64,000 nt of DNA from Pelodera strongyloides (taxonomy: Eukaryota; Nematoda; Chromadorea; Rhabditida; Rhabditidae). Positions 53,886 through 64,000 of this stretch are shown piece by piece. The stretch's first letter is position 1. Each line of letters begins with the position of its first letter. The notes below the pieces were generated by a model. The model ran no database searches, was not told the DNA's origin, and saw only the letters and a list, made by a program, of their open reading frames with translations. The stretch lies in assembly GCA_036852015.1 (NCBI GenBank), contig JAANDG010000029.1, positions 1 through 64,000 on the forward strand, written 5' to 3'. Made by a program: the position numbers and the translations under genes.

Positions 53886-54313
53886 CAATAAGGGTAGTCA
53901 GAAGGTACCATAAGTTGATAATCACCAACCCTGATCTCATCGACGGCAACGTTCCAAGCTCGTTGCGGCCTCTGTGTATTGGACCACAGAAAACACATCT
54001 CGTGCTCTGCACTGCAACCAGTATACGAACACTGCAATAACTAGGGATAATAAACATCTTTTGCTTTCTATGCATCACTACGTTCACTTGGTACTGCATA
54101 GATTTTGTCAATAAGGTAGTCAGAAGGTACGATAATTTGATAATCACCAACCCTGATAACGGCCCAAGCTCGTTACGGCCTCTGTGATTCGTCCCACAGA
54201 AAACACATCGCGTGCTGTGCGGAAGCACCACAACCACTATACGAACACTGCAATAACTAGGGATAATAAACATCTTTTGCTTTCTATGCATCACTACGTT
54301 CGCTTGGTACATA
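53886..54313. repeat. Two tandem units of about 205-223 bp
   Basis: AATAAGG(G)TAGTCAGAAGG starts both units (53886 and 54109). Both end with the same CATCTTTTGCTTTCTATGCA and CATCACTACGTTC(A/G)CTTGGTAC blocks. The second unit has small internal deletions. A 193-codon open frame on the minus strand crosses both units and the exon-like copy B. Its internal duplication shows that the frame follows the repeat, so I do not call it a gene. Confidence 0.85.
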
Positions 54314-54588
54314 GTTTTTAAAAGAATGCCGCAAAAACGAATTATCGGGTACTCGGTAACGCGGGTAATATAGTCTACGGAGCTACAATCTACGGAGTGC
54401 TTAGCGGCACTGCTGATTTTCAGTATGCAACCATCTGATTAACAAATTTACCAGAAACCTTTTTCATTACCTGGGTCGCTAAAACTATCACTGAGAAGTG
54501 CAGATGCAAATTATTTGGAACCACGAATTAAACAACATTTTTGCATCAGATCATGCCAAGTAATTAGGTAGGGACTCTATTTTCTTAC

Positions 54589-54765
54589 CTCGTCTGCATC
54601 CTGCCGGGTGGCAAACGTGACGAAACCAACGGGAGAAGTCGCCGTTCCATTCTTGGCAGTCATCTTGAGTAGGGAGGACTCGTACCCGTGATACGAACGG
54701 AAGAGAAGATAGAGCTCCCGGGGCTACGCGTCCATCGGGAGACCGGAGACGAACAGAGTGCGCAC
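54589..54765 (-). pseudogene. RRM exon of the MEC-8/RBPMS type with an in-frame stop
   Basis: A TTTAG acceptor and GTAAGA donor bound 59 codons. They read VRTLFVSGLPMDA, a TAG stop (54724-54726), PRELYLLFRSYHGYESSLLK, then MTAKNGTATSPVGFVTFATR and QDADE. This is the first half of the RNA-recognition motif of the RBPMS/couch potato/MEC-8 family: RNP2 is LFVSGLP and RNP1 is PVGFVTF. The family has Lys where TAG stands (AAG to TAG, one change). I see no second half of the RRM nearby. It is either a pseudogene fragment or a captured exon. A sequencing error at one base is the alternative. Confidence 0.75.
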
Positions 54766-56224
54766 CTAAATTTGCATATTATATTTGAATACGGAACATG
54801 TTCTAGCAATGTGCTAGTTGTAACCAATAATTTTTCCTTTTTAAAAAAATATAACAACCGATTTTTGAAAATTACTCTGGACAACTGCATTTTCATATGT
54901 TGTATGCAAATTAATATAATCAGACTAAAGATCGCGCAGTATTAGCACAGCAAGTTGCATATTGGTATACAGTGTCCGGCATACGTTTCAAACCCGGCTA
55001 TCATATGGCTTTAAATTCCATCAGGAAATGTAATGAGAAACGTAGCACAAGTGCAGAAAATTCAGAACTTGATTAATTTCTAATTTAACATCAGTTATTA
55101 TATTGATGATATTTAAAGGAGCGCATCACTCGTTACACCCTTGACACAATCGGTGTTTCTAACTAAAATTATTTAATTTTAATCATAAATTTAATCATGT
55201 TTGAGAAATCTAGTTACACGTGATGTTCAACCAAAACAAAAAAAAACAAGCGCCATCTAAATCCCTTCGGCAAAAGTCTGCATGGGAACGCCCAGACATG
55301 ACTTTGTTTGGTTCACCAAAATGTACAATAGGCTTCCGTGAACAAACCAGTTTCAAAGAAAAAAAACAATAACTCCTTTGCCTCCAAAACTATACAAATA
55401 ACCAATTTAAACAGAAGCTAAATCAATCGAAAATGCGGCACGCGTGACCAGTGGTCCGGCTCCCGTAAAAAGAACGCGTGCCGCATTGAGGACTGCACGC
55501 CTGTCGCATTGAGGACTGCACGCGTGCTTTTTGACTTAAATGACCGCACGCCAGCGAAAGGTCAGCCATGACGGTGTCACTGTCATTGTCTCAGGCCATT
55601 GTCTCAGGCCTCCCCGGGACAAGTCAAGACTTCAAGACTCTCTTGTCTCAATATCCCAATCACTTTACTCAAGCCAAGTCGACTTGATTCCGCGCGCTGT
55701 GTCTACTCTGCTCCTGTTTGGCAAGGAGCTCCCCTCAAAAAAAATGTGGCGGAAAGTTTCCCAATGACAGCCTTTATAACTTGCAGATACATCAACGCTC
55801 AAAAACAGTTTACAGACAGTCAGTTTAATGTCAAGCGAAAAACACAATTTGTACCAATTTAACTCGCGCTCGCGCGGGGTTTGCCTAGAGGGGCGCTCCA
55901 GGCGCCACCGCATACATTTAGTGGGTGACTACCTGTCAAACATGTGAGCTTGTGATCAAAGCATCAACTTTTTTTGCATCGGTTTGTGCGTATTCAGTTC
56001 CAAAAGCTAAACGCAAAACACTCACTGCATTATCTTTGCAATCGTATGTTTCCCGGTTTCCTTTCTTCATCTTAATAGGAGAGCTGGTTGATGGCCCATG
56101 TTGGCTACAAGCTGCGCACTGAAGAAGAAGGGGCAAATTAAAGGTTGTAGAAAAGCACAGAAGTCATTGAACCTTTACCGTTGTCTTATGGATGAGCGAA
56201 GTCTAATAAAAGCAACTTATCCAC
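54766..56224. other. Spacer with a short GC-rich repeat
   Basis: AT-rich, except 55,430-55,560, where GCATTGAGGACTGCACGC appears twice within 35 bp near a CGCGTGCCGCATTGAGGA block. The open frames at 55540-55913 on both strands have no motif I can name. Confidence 0.4.
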
Positions 56225-56317
56225 CTCATTCTCAATGTATCATCCTCTGATGTGTGCTCCATCAAGTGCAGTTTGGGTTTTTTCCTCACCACGTGAGGAG
56301 CCGTTCTCCGTTCTGCT
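56225..56317 (-). other. Putative exon, unassigned
   Basis: TTATAG acceptor and GTGGAT donor. The best frame reads AERRTAPHVVRKKPKLHLME and on to HTSEDDTLRMR. Its phase does not fit the best frame of the exon-like piece at 56424-56571, which hints at decay or a missed exon. Confidence 0.4.
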
Positions 56318-56423
56318 CTATAAACATAGTAGTTGATGCCTCGTGAACGTGATCCTCTATTCTGAGGTGATCTAATGCAACATTCGAAAGTATGCGTATT
56401 ACTTGATTATCATTTTAACTCAC

Positions 56424-56571
56424 TTTGTTCTCTCCCACATCGTTTCCCCACGTGGTCTTGGCGTCGTCCTGTGGCTCCAGCTCCACCACCAAGTCCACAG
56501 AAAGGTTGTCCGGGCGCACAACATTGGAACCGATGCAGGTGCAGAAATTCCTCCTCTGCCAGCGCGACTTT
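56424..56571 (-). other. Putative exon, unassigned
   Basis: Acceptor TTTTTTAG and donor GTGAGT. The frame with C/G-ending codons contains CIGSNVVRPDNLSVDLVVEL, then EPQDDAKTTWGNDVGENK. It looks like conserved protein (alternating hydrophobic strand, then a charged loop), but I cannot place it in a family. Confidence 0.45.
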
Positions 56572-56835
56572 CTAAAAAATAAACAATTATTTTGCGCACT
56601 GGATAGAAATGAGTGCAAAAGTTGAAAAACTATATGCCATGCGGAATTGACGACGTTTTTACCCAGCGAGCCGACTAATTAATTGTAAATATGTCAAGAG
56701 AGTTTGCTTGCATTCTACATTTATTGGTGTTAGTGTGTAAAGTGATGGACGGCGTCACACGAATGTTGGTACATTAAACGTCCGCCATGTTAATTAACGC
56801 GAATTTCGAATTGTTCAAGATAGTCGTACTAGGTT

Positions 56836-56855
56836 GTAATAATAATAATAATAAT
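56836..56855. repeat. (AAT)n microsatellite
   Basis: About six uninterrupted units. Confidence 0.85.
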
Positions 56856-57123
56856 TTATTACATCAGTGTGATGCGCACAAAGGCCGATACTGAATAAAA
56901 TGTTTGAAAAACAAATGAATCAAATTAGAGGAAGATAAGGACACAAAAAGTAGGATTTTTGGGACTTAAACACCAAGAGACTCAGACCAAGTCGAGCACT
57001 ATAAACCCGGTAGCTGGACACTATCGTCACTAACATACATAAGCGTGCACAGACCCATGACCCAGTGTAACGTCACTGGCTAAATTCACCAACGAACTAG
57101 GCGCATTACTTGCATTTATAACT

Positions 57124-57378
57124 GTGACACATGTGAGAGTGAATTGACTGTGCGATCCAACAGCTACATAATGGGTTTAGGCATTGGCATTTAAAAGCGA
57201 CTAGGTGTGCCCATTGTAATCGATAAAAGACGAACATACGAAGACAATAATAAGTCAAAAACACAAGGCAAAAGACAAACGATAATCAACGGAGTAGTTC
57301 AACATGGTTGAGAGAGTAATCGCTAACTTTACAACGGAAGTTTAAAAACATACATGCCTGACACATGTGAGAGTGAAT
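57124..57378 (+). repeat. Pair of 20-bp direct repeats about 234 bp apart
   Basis: GACACATGTGAGAGTGAATT occurs near 57125 and again near 57359. The intervening DNA is AT-rich and non-coding. This may be an old insertion or a local duplication. Confidence 0.6.
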
Positions 57379-57454
57379 TCTTGCACTGCCCTATGCACTT
57401 GGTCATCAAGCTCCTTGGGGCTTTATTGTTTGCAAGTTTGTTTTTTTAAATATT

Positions 57455-57690
57455 GCAGTAGGTGGGGCTTCAAGGTCAGCATATGAAGGAACGTAAAGAG
57501 AGTATTCATTCTTGCCTGGCAAACCTTATATATAACGAAAAAATTCGAACGATAACACAAGAATGCTGAAAACTGCAAAAAATAAAGAAAATAAAAGAGA
57601 CAAGAGAGGAGAGTGGAATATGCTGCAAAAAATTATTGGCAACGAATAATGTAGTAGGCGTGGCCTCCTGTTGATCAGGCGTCGAGCGCA
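57455..57690. repeat. Partial copies of the GTGGGCGGGGCTT repeat family
   Basis: GCAGTAGGTGGGGCTTCAAG (57455) and ATTGGCAACGAATAATGTAG followed by TAGGCGTGGCCTCCTG..ATCAGGC (57637-57680) resemble the core of the tandem units at 58624-60222 (GGCGACGAATAGTGCAGTGG and GCGGGGCTTCCTG..CATCAGGC). Confidence 0.55.
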
Positions 57691-58286
57691 ATAATTATGG
57701 GTCTTTGGAGAAACTAAAATTTTTCTTGGAAAAAGGTGACCAGATAATTTTGGTATATTTGTATTTGGTGTGCTATTTCCTTTAAAATAAGGTATGGTGT
57801 AAGGATGTACGCTATGCTTTGCAATGTTCGCTTATAGAAGAACAAAAATGAAAATTTGTAGACGAACAATAAAATGAGCCAAAATTACAGTAGTGCGCAT
57901 ATGAGAAATTAAAGATGAAGTGGTTTCTTTGAAAGCGACTTTGTGATACCTACATTTGTCAACTTCTAAAAAGATGTACAGAAGCTGAAAATAATAATAA
58001 TTGTAGCTTGGATAATTTGGCGTTTCAGGTTCTTTTACCATAATTTGAGAGCGTTAGGGGCTGTCTTGGTGTGCAATTTAGGTTTACCGAAAAGAACAGA
58101 TTTCCGAGAACAAAACGGTATTCGGCATGGAAGAGGCAGACTCTTCCGTATAGAGTTCCTGCCAATGAATACTAAATGTACAGTAATCAAATACACTTTC
58201 ACCTGCACAATGTTTCTAGTGGGACTCAGTATAAAAAACAAAAACAAATGACTAAAAATGTTCGTTATACATACAAAAATGCCTAC

Positions 58287-58393
58287 CTCTTCCTTTGCTC
58301 GGACTTTCAGCACAAAGGTCCAACGTACGGCTTTTTTGTGAACTTTCTTCAGCAGGGCAGTGTGCGTTGACGGCCAACAGGGCAGTCTCTACT
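58287..58393 (-). other. Putative exon, unassigned, possibly broken
   Basis: TTTTCAG acceptor and GTAGGC donor. The frame with C/G-ending codons reads TALLKKVHKKAVRWTFVLKV then RAKEE, but has a TAG near its 5' end (58388-58390). Another frame is open across the exon but with poor codon use. It may belong with the pieces at 56.2-56.6 kb. Confidence 0.35.
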
Positions 58394-58623
58394 CCTGAAA
58401 ATAATAATCGTATTCTAAGCAATTCTTTAACAAAAATAATAAATTTAACTTCGTAGCGATGAAACCAATAACATTGTTGGTTGCAATATAATAATAAACA
58501 GTCGAAATTGGCTGAGATGTGGCCAAATTATTAACCTAAAACTTGTTTCATTACACTTTCATGTCAATGTACATAAAAAAAACATTGGAATGGTCCAGCG
58601 ACGATGACAAGTTTTCTTTCAAG

Positions 58624-60222
58624 TTAATGCGCAGAAAGATAAGGACAAAAAAAAACATGAAAATGAAAAAAAAGATTCAAATGGAAGAAAAAAAGACCAC
58701 GAAGAGAGTACAGTTAAATTGCTTTGTAAACGAGCAAAATCTTGAAATAATATATTCAAAAGTATCATTTGCTAAAATCTCAAAACTTAAGAATTTTTAA
58801 ATAAACATGAATACTTCCAGGAAAAAGTAGTGTAGGGGGCGTGGCCTCTTTGGCGACGAATAGTGCAGTGGGCGGGGCTTCCTGTGCATCAGGCAGCGCG
58901 GCTATTTAAAAATTCAGACAACAACATTTTTCTAAATAGTTTAGTAACATATAATTTTTATTTTGTTGCATTGCCCATTCAATTTCCTTCAAAATGATGC
59001 GCAATGTGACGTGATTGGCGCATTTTTATATACTTCCTTATTCTGGTGCCAAAGTTGCATTGAAATCGTCCTGCGGAACTATTATTGCAAAACCATTAAA
59101 TAATACCCTTACATTAGTCATTTAAAAGCAAACACAATCACCTTTGGTTGGGCAATCACTTTTAAAATTTATTTATTTTAAAATGTAGTAAACACGTTTG
59201 TTGTGTTAAAACCATAACAACAACATAAAAGTAGTATGCCATACATACATTATTTGCACGTGGCATCGTCTAGATTTGTTATCGTAATTGCTACGCGTAG
59301 CGCCTATTTCCACTAATAAAAAAAACAATTTGGATACGTGTGCTTACATGAAAAGTTGTATTCAAGTTCGATCTCCGCTCGACCGAAACACTAATGCTTC
59401 GTTTGCAACCAAAAATTATAAAACTTAATGCGCAGAAAGATAAGGACAAAAAAAACATGAAAATGAAAAAAAGATTCAAATGGAAGAAAAAAAGACCACG
59501 AAGAGAGTACAGTGAAATTGCTTTGTAAACGAGCAAAATCTTGAAATAATATATTCAAAAGAATCATTTGCTAAAATCTCAAAACTTAAGAATTTTTAAA
59601 TAAACATAAATACTTCCAGGAACAAATAGTGTAGGGAGCGTGGCCTCTTTGGCGACAAATAGTGCAGTGGGCGGGGCTTCCTGTGCATCAGGCAGCGCGG
59701 CTATTTAAAAATTCAGACAACAACATTTTTCTGAATAGTTTAGTAACATATAATTTTTATTTTGTTGCATTGCCCATTCAATTTCCTTCAAAATGATGCG
59801 TAATGTGACGTGATTGGCGCATCTTTATATACTTCCTTATTCTGGTGCCAAAGTTGCATTGAAATCGTCCTACGGAACGATTATTGCAAACCCATTAAAG
59901 AATACCCTTAGATTAGTCATTTAAAAGCAAACACAACCACTTTTGGTTGGGCAATCACTTTTAAAATTTATTTATTTCAAAATGCAGTAATTACGTTTGT
60001 TGTGTTAAAACCATAACAACATAAAAGTAGTATGCCATACATACATTATTTGCACGTGGCATCGTCTAGATTGGTTATCGTAATTGCTACGCGTAGCGCC
60101 TATTTACACTAATAAAAAACAATTTGGATACGTGTGCTTATATGAAAAGTTGTATTCAAGTTCGATCCCCCGCTCGACCGAAACCCTAATGCTTCGTTTG
60201 CAACCAAAAATTATAAAACTTA
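58624..60222. repeat. Tandem duplication of an 800-bp non-coding unit
   Basis: Unit 1 is 58624-59425 and unit 2 is 59426-60222, both beginning TTAATGCGCAGAAAGATAAG and ending CAACCAAAAATTATAAAACT. They differ by scattered substitutions and one- to three-base indels, so the duplication is fairly recent. Each has an AAAAGA-rich start, a GCGTGGCCTCTTTGGCGAC / GTGGGCGGGGCTTCCTG core and a tRNA-like end. Between 58543 and 58800 an 85-codon Lys-rich frame exists in unit 1 only; unit 2 breaks it. Confidence 0.92.
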
Positions 60223-60944
60223 GGCTGAGGCGGACTTTAATGTCCTCTGTGCATTTGCACTAACATTTGAAGCAATTGAATTAAGGTTGTAATCACAGAA
60301 CACCTTTCTTCCCAATCACTTTATTGGTTGGGTAAATTTAAACACGTGGGTCATATTTGAGCATTCATCATTGGTTAATAAAGTATGATCAACTATTTCA
60401 ATTCAATTTAATCGAATAACTCTCCGAATGAAAACAAAATGTATTTCCCAAAGCGAATGGATGTCTAGGAAATATAGTTGGGGTGACCTCATTAAATAAA
60501 ATGAATACTAGTAGTAAGCAATATTTGCGCAGAATGCGCTCCAACCGAAATAAAATGTGGAAAACTATGCAAAGAAAAAGGGTGTGCGGCGCTTTCGCCC
60601 AACCTTCGCCCGGTTTTCGCAAAATTGTAGTCAGTGCACTTGTGCGGACCTGGCGAGTGTCCGGCATAGACTGGGCGAAGTGTGCGGCGAAATCTGGGTG
60701 AATCCCTTTTTTTGGCCGCGCTCCAAATTTGGGTCAGTATAATGTGCGCCTGTTGCTTACTTCTGGTTTGTGAAGAAGTGAAGAGCGAAGGACGCATAGG
60801 ATATTCTCAGTGCAATAGTTTTCTGATCAAATAAATATACTACTCGATAAAAAATAGCACCTAGGTAGTAAAGAAAAATAGCGCTGAAATAACGATAAAA
60901 ATGATAAAAGTTTTTTTTATTTCTCAGCATATGTCTGCACAGGG

Positions 60945-61170
60945 TATTCCACAGGAGGCCAAGGTATTCCATTGATACCCAAGGTATTTCAGGTATTGCG
61001 CGGATGCCCAGGATATTCACCACGGTTGCCCAAGGTATTCACCACGGTTGCCCAGGTTATTCCACGGTTGCCCAGGGTATTCCACGGTATTCCAGGGTAT
61101 TCCGCGGTTGCCCAGGTATTCCGCTGTTTCCCAGGGTATTCCACGGTTGCCCGGTATTCCAGGGTATTCC
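60945..61170 (+). repeat. Minisatellite, unit about 20 bp (GGTATTCCACGGTTGCCCAG)
   Basis: About ten imperfect units of GGTATTC(C)ACGGTTGCCCA(G) with some 11-bp half-units (GGTATTCCA). The open frames on both strands are produced by the repeat. Confidence 0.9.
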
Positions 61171-61581
61171 AAAAGGTGTCTTACCCAATAAGCCAAATGT
61201 ATTTCTAAAATTGAATGAATGACAAAGACATATAGTTGTTGTGACATCATTCTAAAATGCACCTAATGTATAGTTAAGTATTAAATCCAAATTATTGCAT
61301 TGTAGTCAAATAAGAGAAGAAAACGAATACTGGTAATAAGCAAAATTATGCTTAGTTCTGGACAAAGATTGAATCGATATAACACTTTTTTTAATTCCTA
61401 GAAAAGACGAAAAATAGTAACTTTCCGATTTTCTTGTAAATTCAGATTGCTTCAAGTGAATTTAATATAACTCCAGGTTCGACTCTTGGACGGTGCACTA
61501 TCCAAAGGTTTCTCCATTCGCCTCAGAGCTGTAGCGCCGTCCTCTTTCGGAAGAGGCGTTACGGGCAGCGTCCTATCTGGT

Positions 61582-61664
61582 ATCTCAAAGAGATCCAGCT
61601 CAAAGAGACTGATTTTTCGAGCCTGGCATCTCAAAGAGATCCAGCTCAAAGAGACTGATTTTTC
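61582..61664 (+). repeat. Short direct duplication inside the Pao remnant
   Basis: A 37-base unit beginning ATCTCAAAGAGATCCAGCTC is present twice with a 46-bp period. It arose after insertion and disrupts the C-terminal coding part. Confidence 0.9.
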
Positions 61665-63174
61665 CGTGATTTCTGGGAATTGGATGTCTGGGGTGACCAG
61701 GTCAATGGGACGGATGATCTTTTCGTAGTCCATGTCTCCGACACTGTGAGGGGTCTGCTGTTCACAATTCTTTGGGCTTCCTTGACGATTGTTTCGAATT
61801 CGGCTTGTGCCAAGGTCTTGTTTTTCAGAGATTTGTTCATGGCTCGTTTGGCGCAACCGACTAGTCTCTCGTAGAATGCGTTCATCCACGGTGCGAGTGT
61901 TGTTCCAAATCTCCAGATGACTTTCCTGCCAGCTAGGTTCTTGGTGAACTTCTGCATTTCTGGAGTGTTGCATATCTCTTCCAATGTGCTGGGTTTGATG
62001 ATTGAGCCTGTGGAGATAATCTCACTGGCGAGTTTGAATGTATTCGCGTTGTCTGAGGTAATCTGGTCTGCAACTCCCCATTGTGCTATGAATCTTCTTA
62101 GTGCAAGGAGGAATTCGTCGGTTTTCTGTGCGTAAACTGTTTCCGGGTGAACCATTCTTGTTGATGCGCATGTGAATATGACTATGTTTTCTCGGGGTTT
62201 CCGAGGCTTGGGTCGTATGCCTGCTATAGTCCGAAGTAGTCGATGCCTGTACAATTGAAGGGTTTTCCAAGACTGACTCTTTCCCAAGGTATTTGTGACA
62301 TTATCGGTGCTGGGAATGGTCTCTTCTGGTCTCTTCGACATTGCACGCATGTTCGCAATACTTTCTTGATCGAATGACGTAAGGCCTTTCCGTGGTGTTG
62401 CAATGTTAGTTCTGTATTTAGAATTCCGACCCCTGAGTGTCTCATTTCTTCGTGTTTGGCTGTGATCAATAGTTTTGCGAAATGCGTCTTTGTGTTGATG
62501 CAGATACTGTTCTTCTGGTCATCGGGTAGTTCGGCGTTTTGAAGTATGCTTCTTTGGCGGATGATACCGTTGTTGTCCTTGAACTTTCCTTCTTTCTCGT
62601 CAGGTAGGACCTTGTTGATTTCCTGATGTCTTCTGATTAGGAAGTTCTCAGCCATTCTCATGTTCATTGCTGAAATGCTTGAGTCTTCTTCGATTTTCGG
62701 AAGAATTGTCCTTGTTGGAGATTGATCATGTTCGTTCTTACGTTGTTCTGGTATCGAACTATGTTTTCCTTGCCGTGGCGATCTGTCACGGCTTCCGTCT
62801 CTGGAACCACTGCTGAACCTGTCTCGCGAAGTACGTATGTAATTATCTCTCGAATTACTTCTGTACCTGTTTCTTGAGCTGTATCCGTATTTCTGTTCTC
62901 TGGGGCTGCTTCTGCTTCTGTACCTTTCATACCGTTGTCTTTCACGCGAAACATTTCTGAAACGACCCCGTGAGAAGCTTCTTTGGCTGTATCCGGTATG
63001 TTGGCCTCGTGCTTGGTTTCGTGGGAATCGAGTATTTCTATTGAATGGTCTCCTGTCTGACGACCAGTTGCTGTTCTCGTATTGTGATCGGATAGGTCTG
63101 TTATTGTCGTTTGATCTCCCTTTGCGAGTTGGTAACACAGTGCCGAGTTGTGATTGCACAGTGACGAATTGGGC

Positions 63175-63290
63175 TCACTGACTGAAATGTCGACTTGGGA
63201 TGAATTGAATGCCGACTTGGGCTCACTGAATGAAATGCCGACTTGAGCTGAACTGAATGAATGCCGACTTGGGCTGAATTTGAACTCAAC
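63175..63290. repeat. Tandem GACTTGGGCT / GAATGAAATGCC units
   Basis: Blocks GCCGACTTG(G)GCT, CACTGAATGAAATGCC and GAACTGAATGAATGCC alternate four to five times. They produce a repetitive Ser-rich frame at the start of the Pao-like reading frames (minus strand). Confidence 0.7.
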
Positions 63291-63387
63291 TGCCACTTGA
63301 GTGACGCAATGACGGAGCGTTTTCCGGAGGTTTATGCAAATCTGTTCTCTCTTTACTTGTGCCTTCGCTGGCTTCTTGTTCTAGAGC

Positions 63388-63525
63388 TTGTTTATCGTCT
63401 CGCTGGACGTATTTGTCTGTTTATCGTCTCGCTGGACGTTTGCCTGTTTATCGTCTCGCTGGACGTTTTTAAGTTTATCGTCTCGCTGGGCGTATTTGTC
63501 TGTTATCGTCTCGCTGGATGTAAGA
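63388..63525 (+). repeat. Tandem repeat of TTTATCGTCTCGCTGGACGT
   Basis: Five copies of (T)TATCGTCTCGCTGG(A/G)(C/T)GT with variable 6-12 bp linkers. Placed where the LTR or leader of the Pao element would be expected. Non-coding. Confidence 0.92.
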
Positions 63526-64000
63526 CAGATAACGCTGGGTCCGGACGGCGCATTAATAATGGGACCGGATACACACAGCGTTACAAGTCTTTAAATTAAC
63601 AACATTAACATTTATTGCAAAAATGCACACACCACAGAGGGTGGAAAATACAATTGAACGAACAACATAAATTTAAGAAACAGCCAAACGAAAATAATTC
63701 ACAGGGAACATAATACACACTACAACACCACACGGGGGAACAAGAACAAGAACACGTTTTCAATATCACCAAGATAATCACATATCAAATACTTCGAGTA
63801 AAGAGTGGAAAATTGCCAAGTGAAGCCTGCCCACGCCTAACTTGGGGGGATAATAATAAATAATAAATATTCCAAAGGTATGTATACTGCTGTGAGACAT
63901 CCCCAAGCCTTACAGAATTAATGTAAAACATTCAAATTTGGAGAAAGACAAAAAATGGAAAATAACGGGTAGTTTTATAGAAATTCCAGGCTTTTTGGCC
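63526..64000. other. Window end, no feature recognised
   Basis: AT-rich. If the Pao-like element has a 5' LTR it would lie here or beyond, but no repeat partner is visible at the other end (61.2-61.45 kb). Confidence 0.4.

Larger units (their letters stand above)
61452..63300 (-). pseudogene. Pao/BEL-type retrotransposon remnant: Arg/Ser-rich segment and integrase, no reverse transcriptase
   Basis: On the minus strand the first frame (63159-62224) has an Arg/Ser-rich part (SRERQRYERYRSRSSPREQK and on), then the integrase N-domain with its HHCC zinc site (HEEMRH ... CVQC), and ends just after the first catalytic Asp (GIDYFGL). The second frame (62350-61646) continues with the other two acids: the Asp in ITSDNANTF and the Glu in NAFYERLVG, then NSRPLT, typical of Pao integrases. 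A third frame (61973-61452) carries the decayed end. Frameshifts at about 62,230-62,350 and 61,650-61,970 break it. No protease, RT or RNase H is found upstream, so the pol centre is deleted. A 37-bp duplication sits at 61582-61664. Confidence 0.85.

Noticed and set aside
53731..54312. 193-codon open frame on the minus strand
   Set aside because: It runs through two tandem repeat units and then an exon-like copy with lost donor; its internal duplication is that of the DNA repeat and no family is recognisable.
58543..58800. 85-codon Lys-rich open frame
   Set aside because: The second tandem unit has indels that break the frame; the composition is that of an A-rich repeat.
60972..61262. Open frames of 72-81 codons on both strands
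   Set aside because: Products of the GGTATTCCACGGTTGCCCAG minisatellite.

Overview
This is nuclear DNA from a nematode, most likely a clade V (rhabditid or strongylid) species; the species itself cannot be told from the sequence. The reasons are many short introns with GT..AG ends and the worm-type TTTTCAG acceptor, such acceptors just upstream of several start codons (as expected for spliced-leader trans-splicing), animal genes that match nematode families, AT-rich spacers, and decayed RTE-type and Pao/BEL-type retrotransposons.

Layout. At 1-3.4 kb lie a dead RTE-type LINE fragment (1096-2116) and old repeats. At 3472-5524 (-) is an 8-exon RING/B-box-like protein of 241 aa. At 8306-16014 (-) is a 28-exon gene for a large secreted protein of about 1040 aa that I do not recognise; all its exon phases close. 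At 18655-20148 (+) is a 4-exon gene for a 116-aa single-pass membrane protein, also unrecognised, with a MITE in its intron. At 24180-36264 (+) is a 21-exon DYRK1-class kinase, the mbk-1 orthologue, 949 aa. At 37905-40183 (-) is a 9-exon protein of the cation diffusion facilitator (CDF/ZnT) family, 312 aa, that seems to lack most of its metal site. At 43075-48954 (+) is an 18-exon cytosolic purine 5'-nucleotidase, the NT5C2 orthologue, 561 aa. From about 51.5 to 58.4 kb (-) there are exon-like pieces, some duplicated and some broken, including one RRM exon of the MEC-8/RBPMS type with an in-frame stop. From 58.6 to 61.2 kb there are tandem duplications and a minisatellite. At 61.45-63.3 kb (-) is a frameshifted Pao/BEL remnant with an integrase but no reverse transcriptase, followed by short tandem repeats.

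The genes do not form an operon: spacers are kilobases long and strands alternate. mbk-1 and the CDF gene converge; the CDF gene and NT5C2 diverge from a shared 2.9-kb spacer. The genes have unrelated jobs (signalling kinase, purine nucleotide turnover, metal-transporter relative, ubiquitin-ligase-like protein, extracellular protein). Exon limits were placed by eye from splice sites, reading phase and codon use; no transcript or database search was available.
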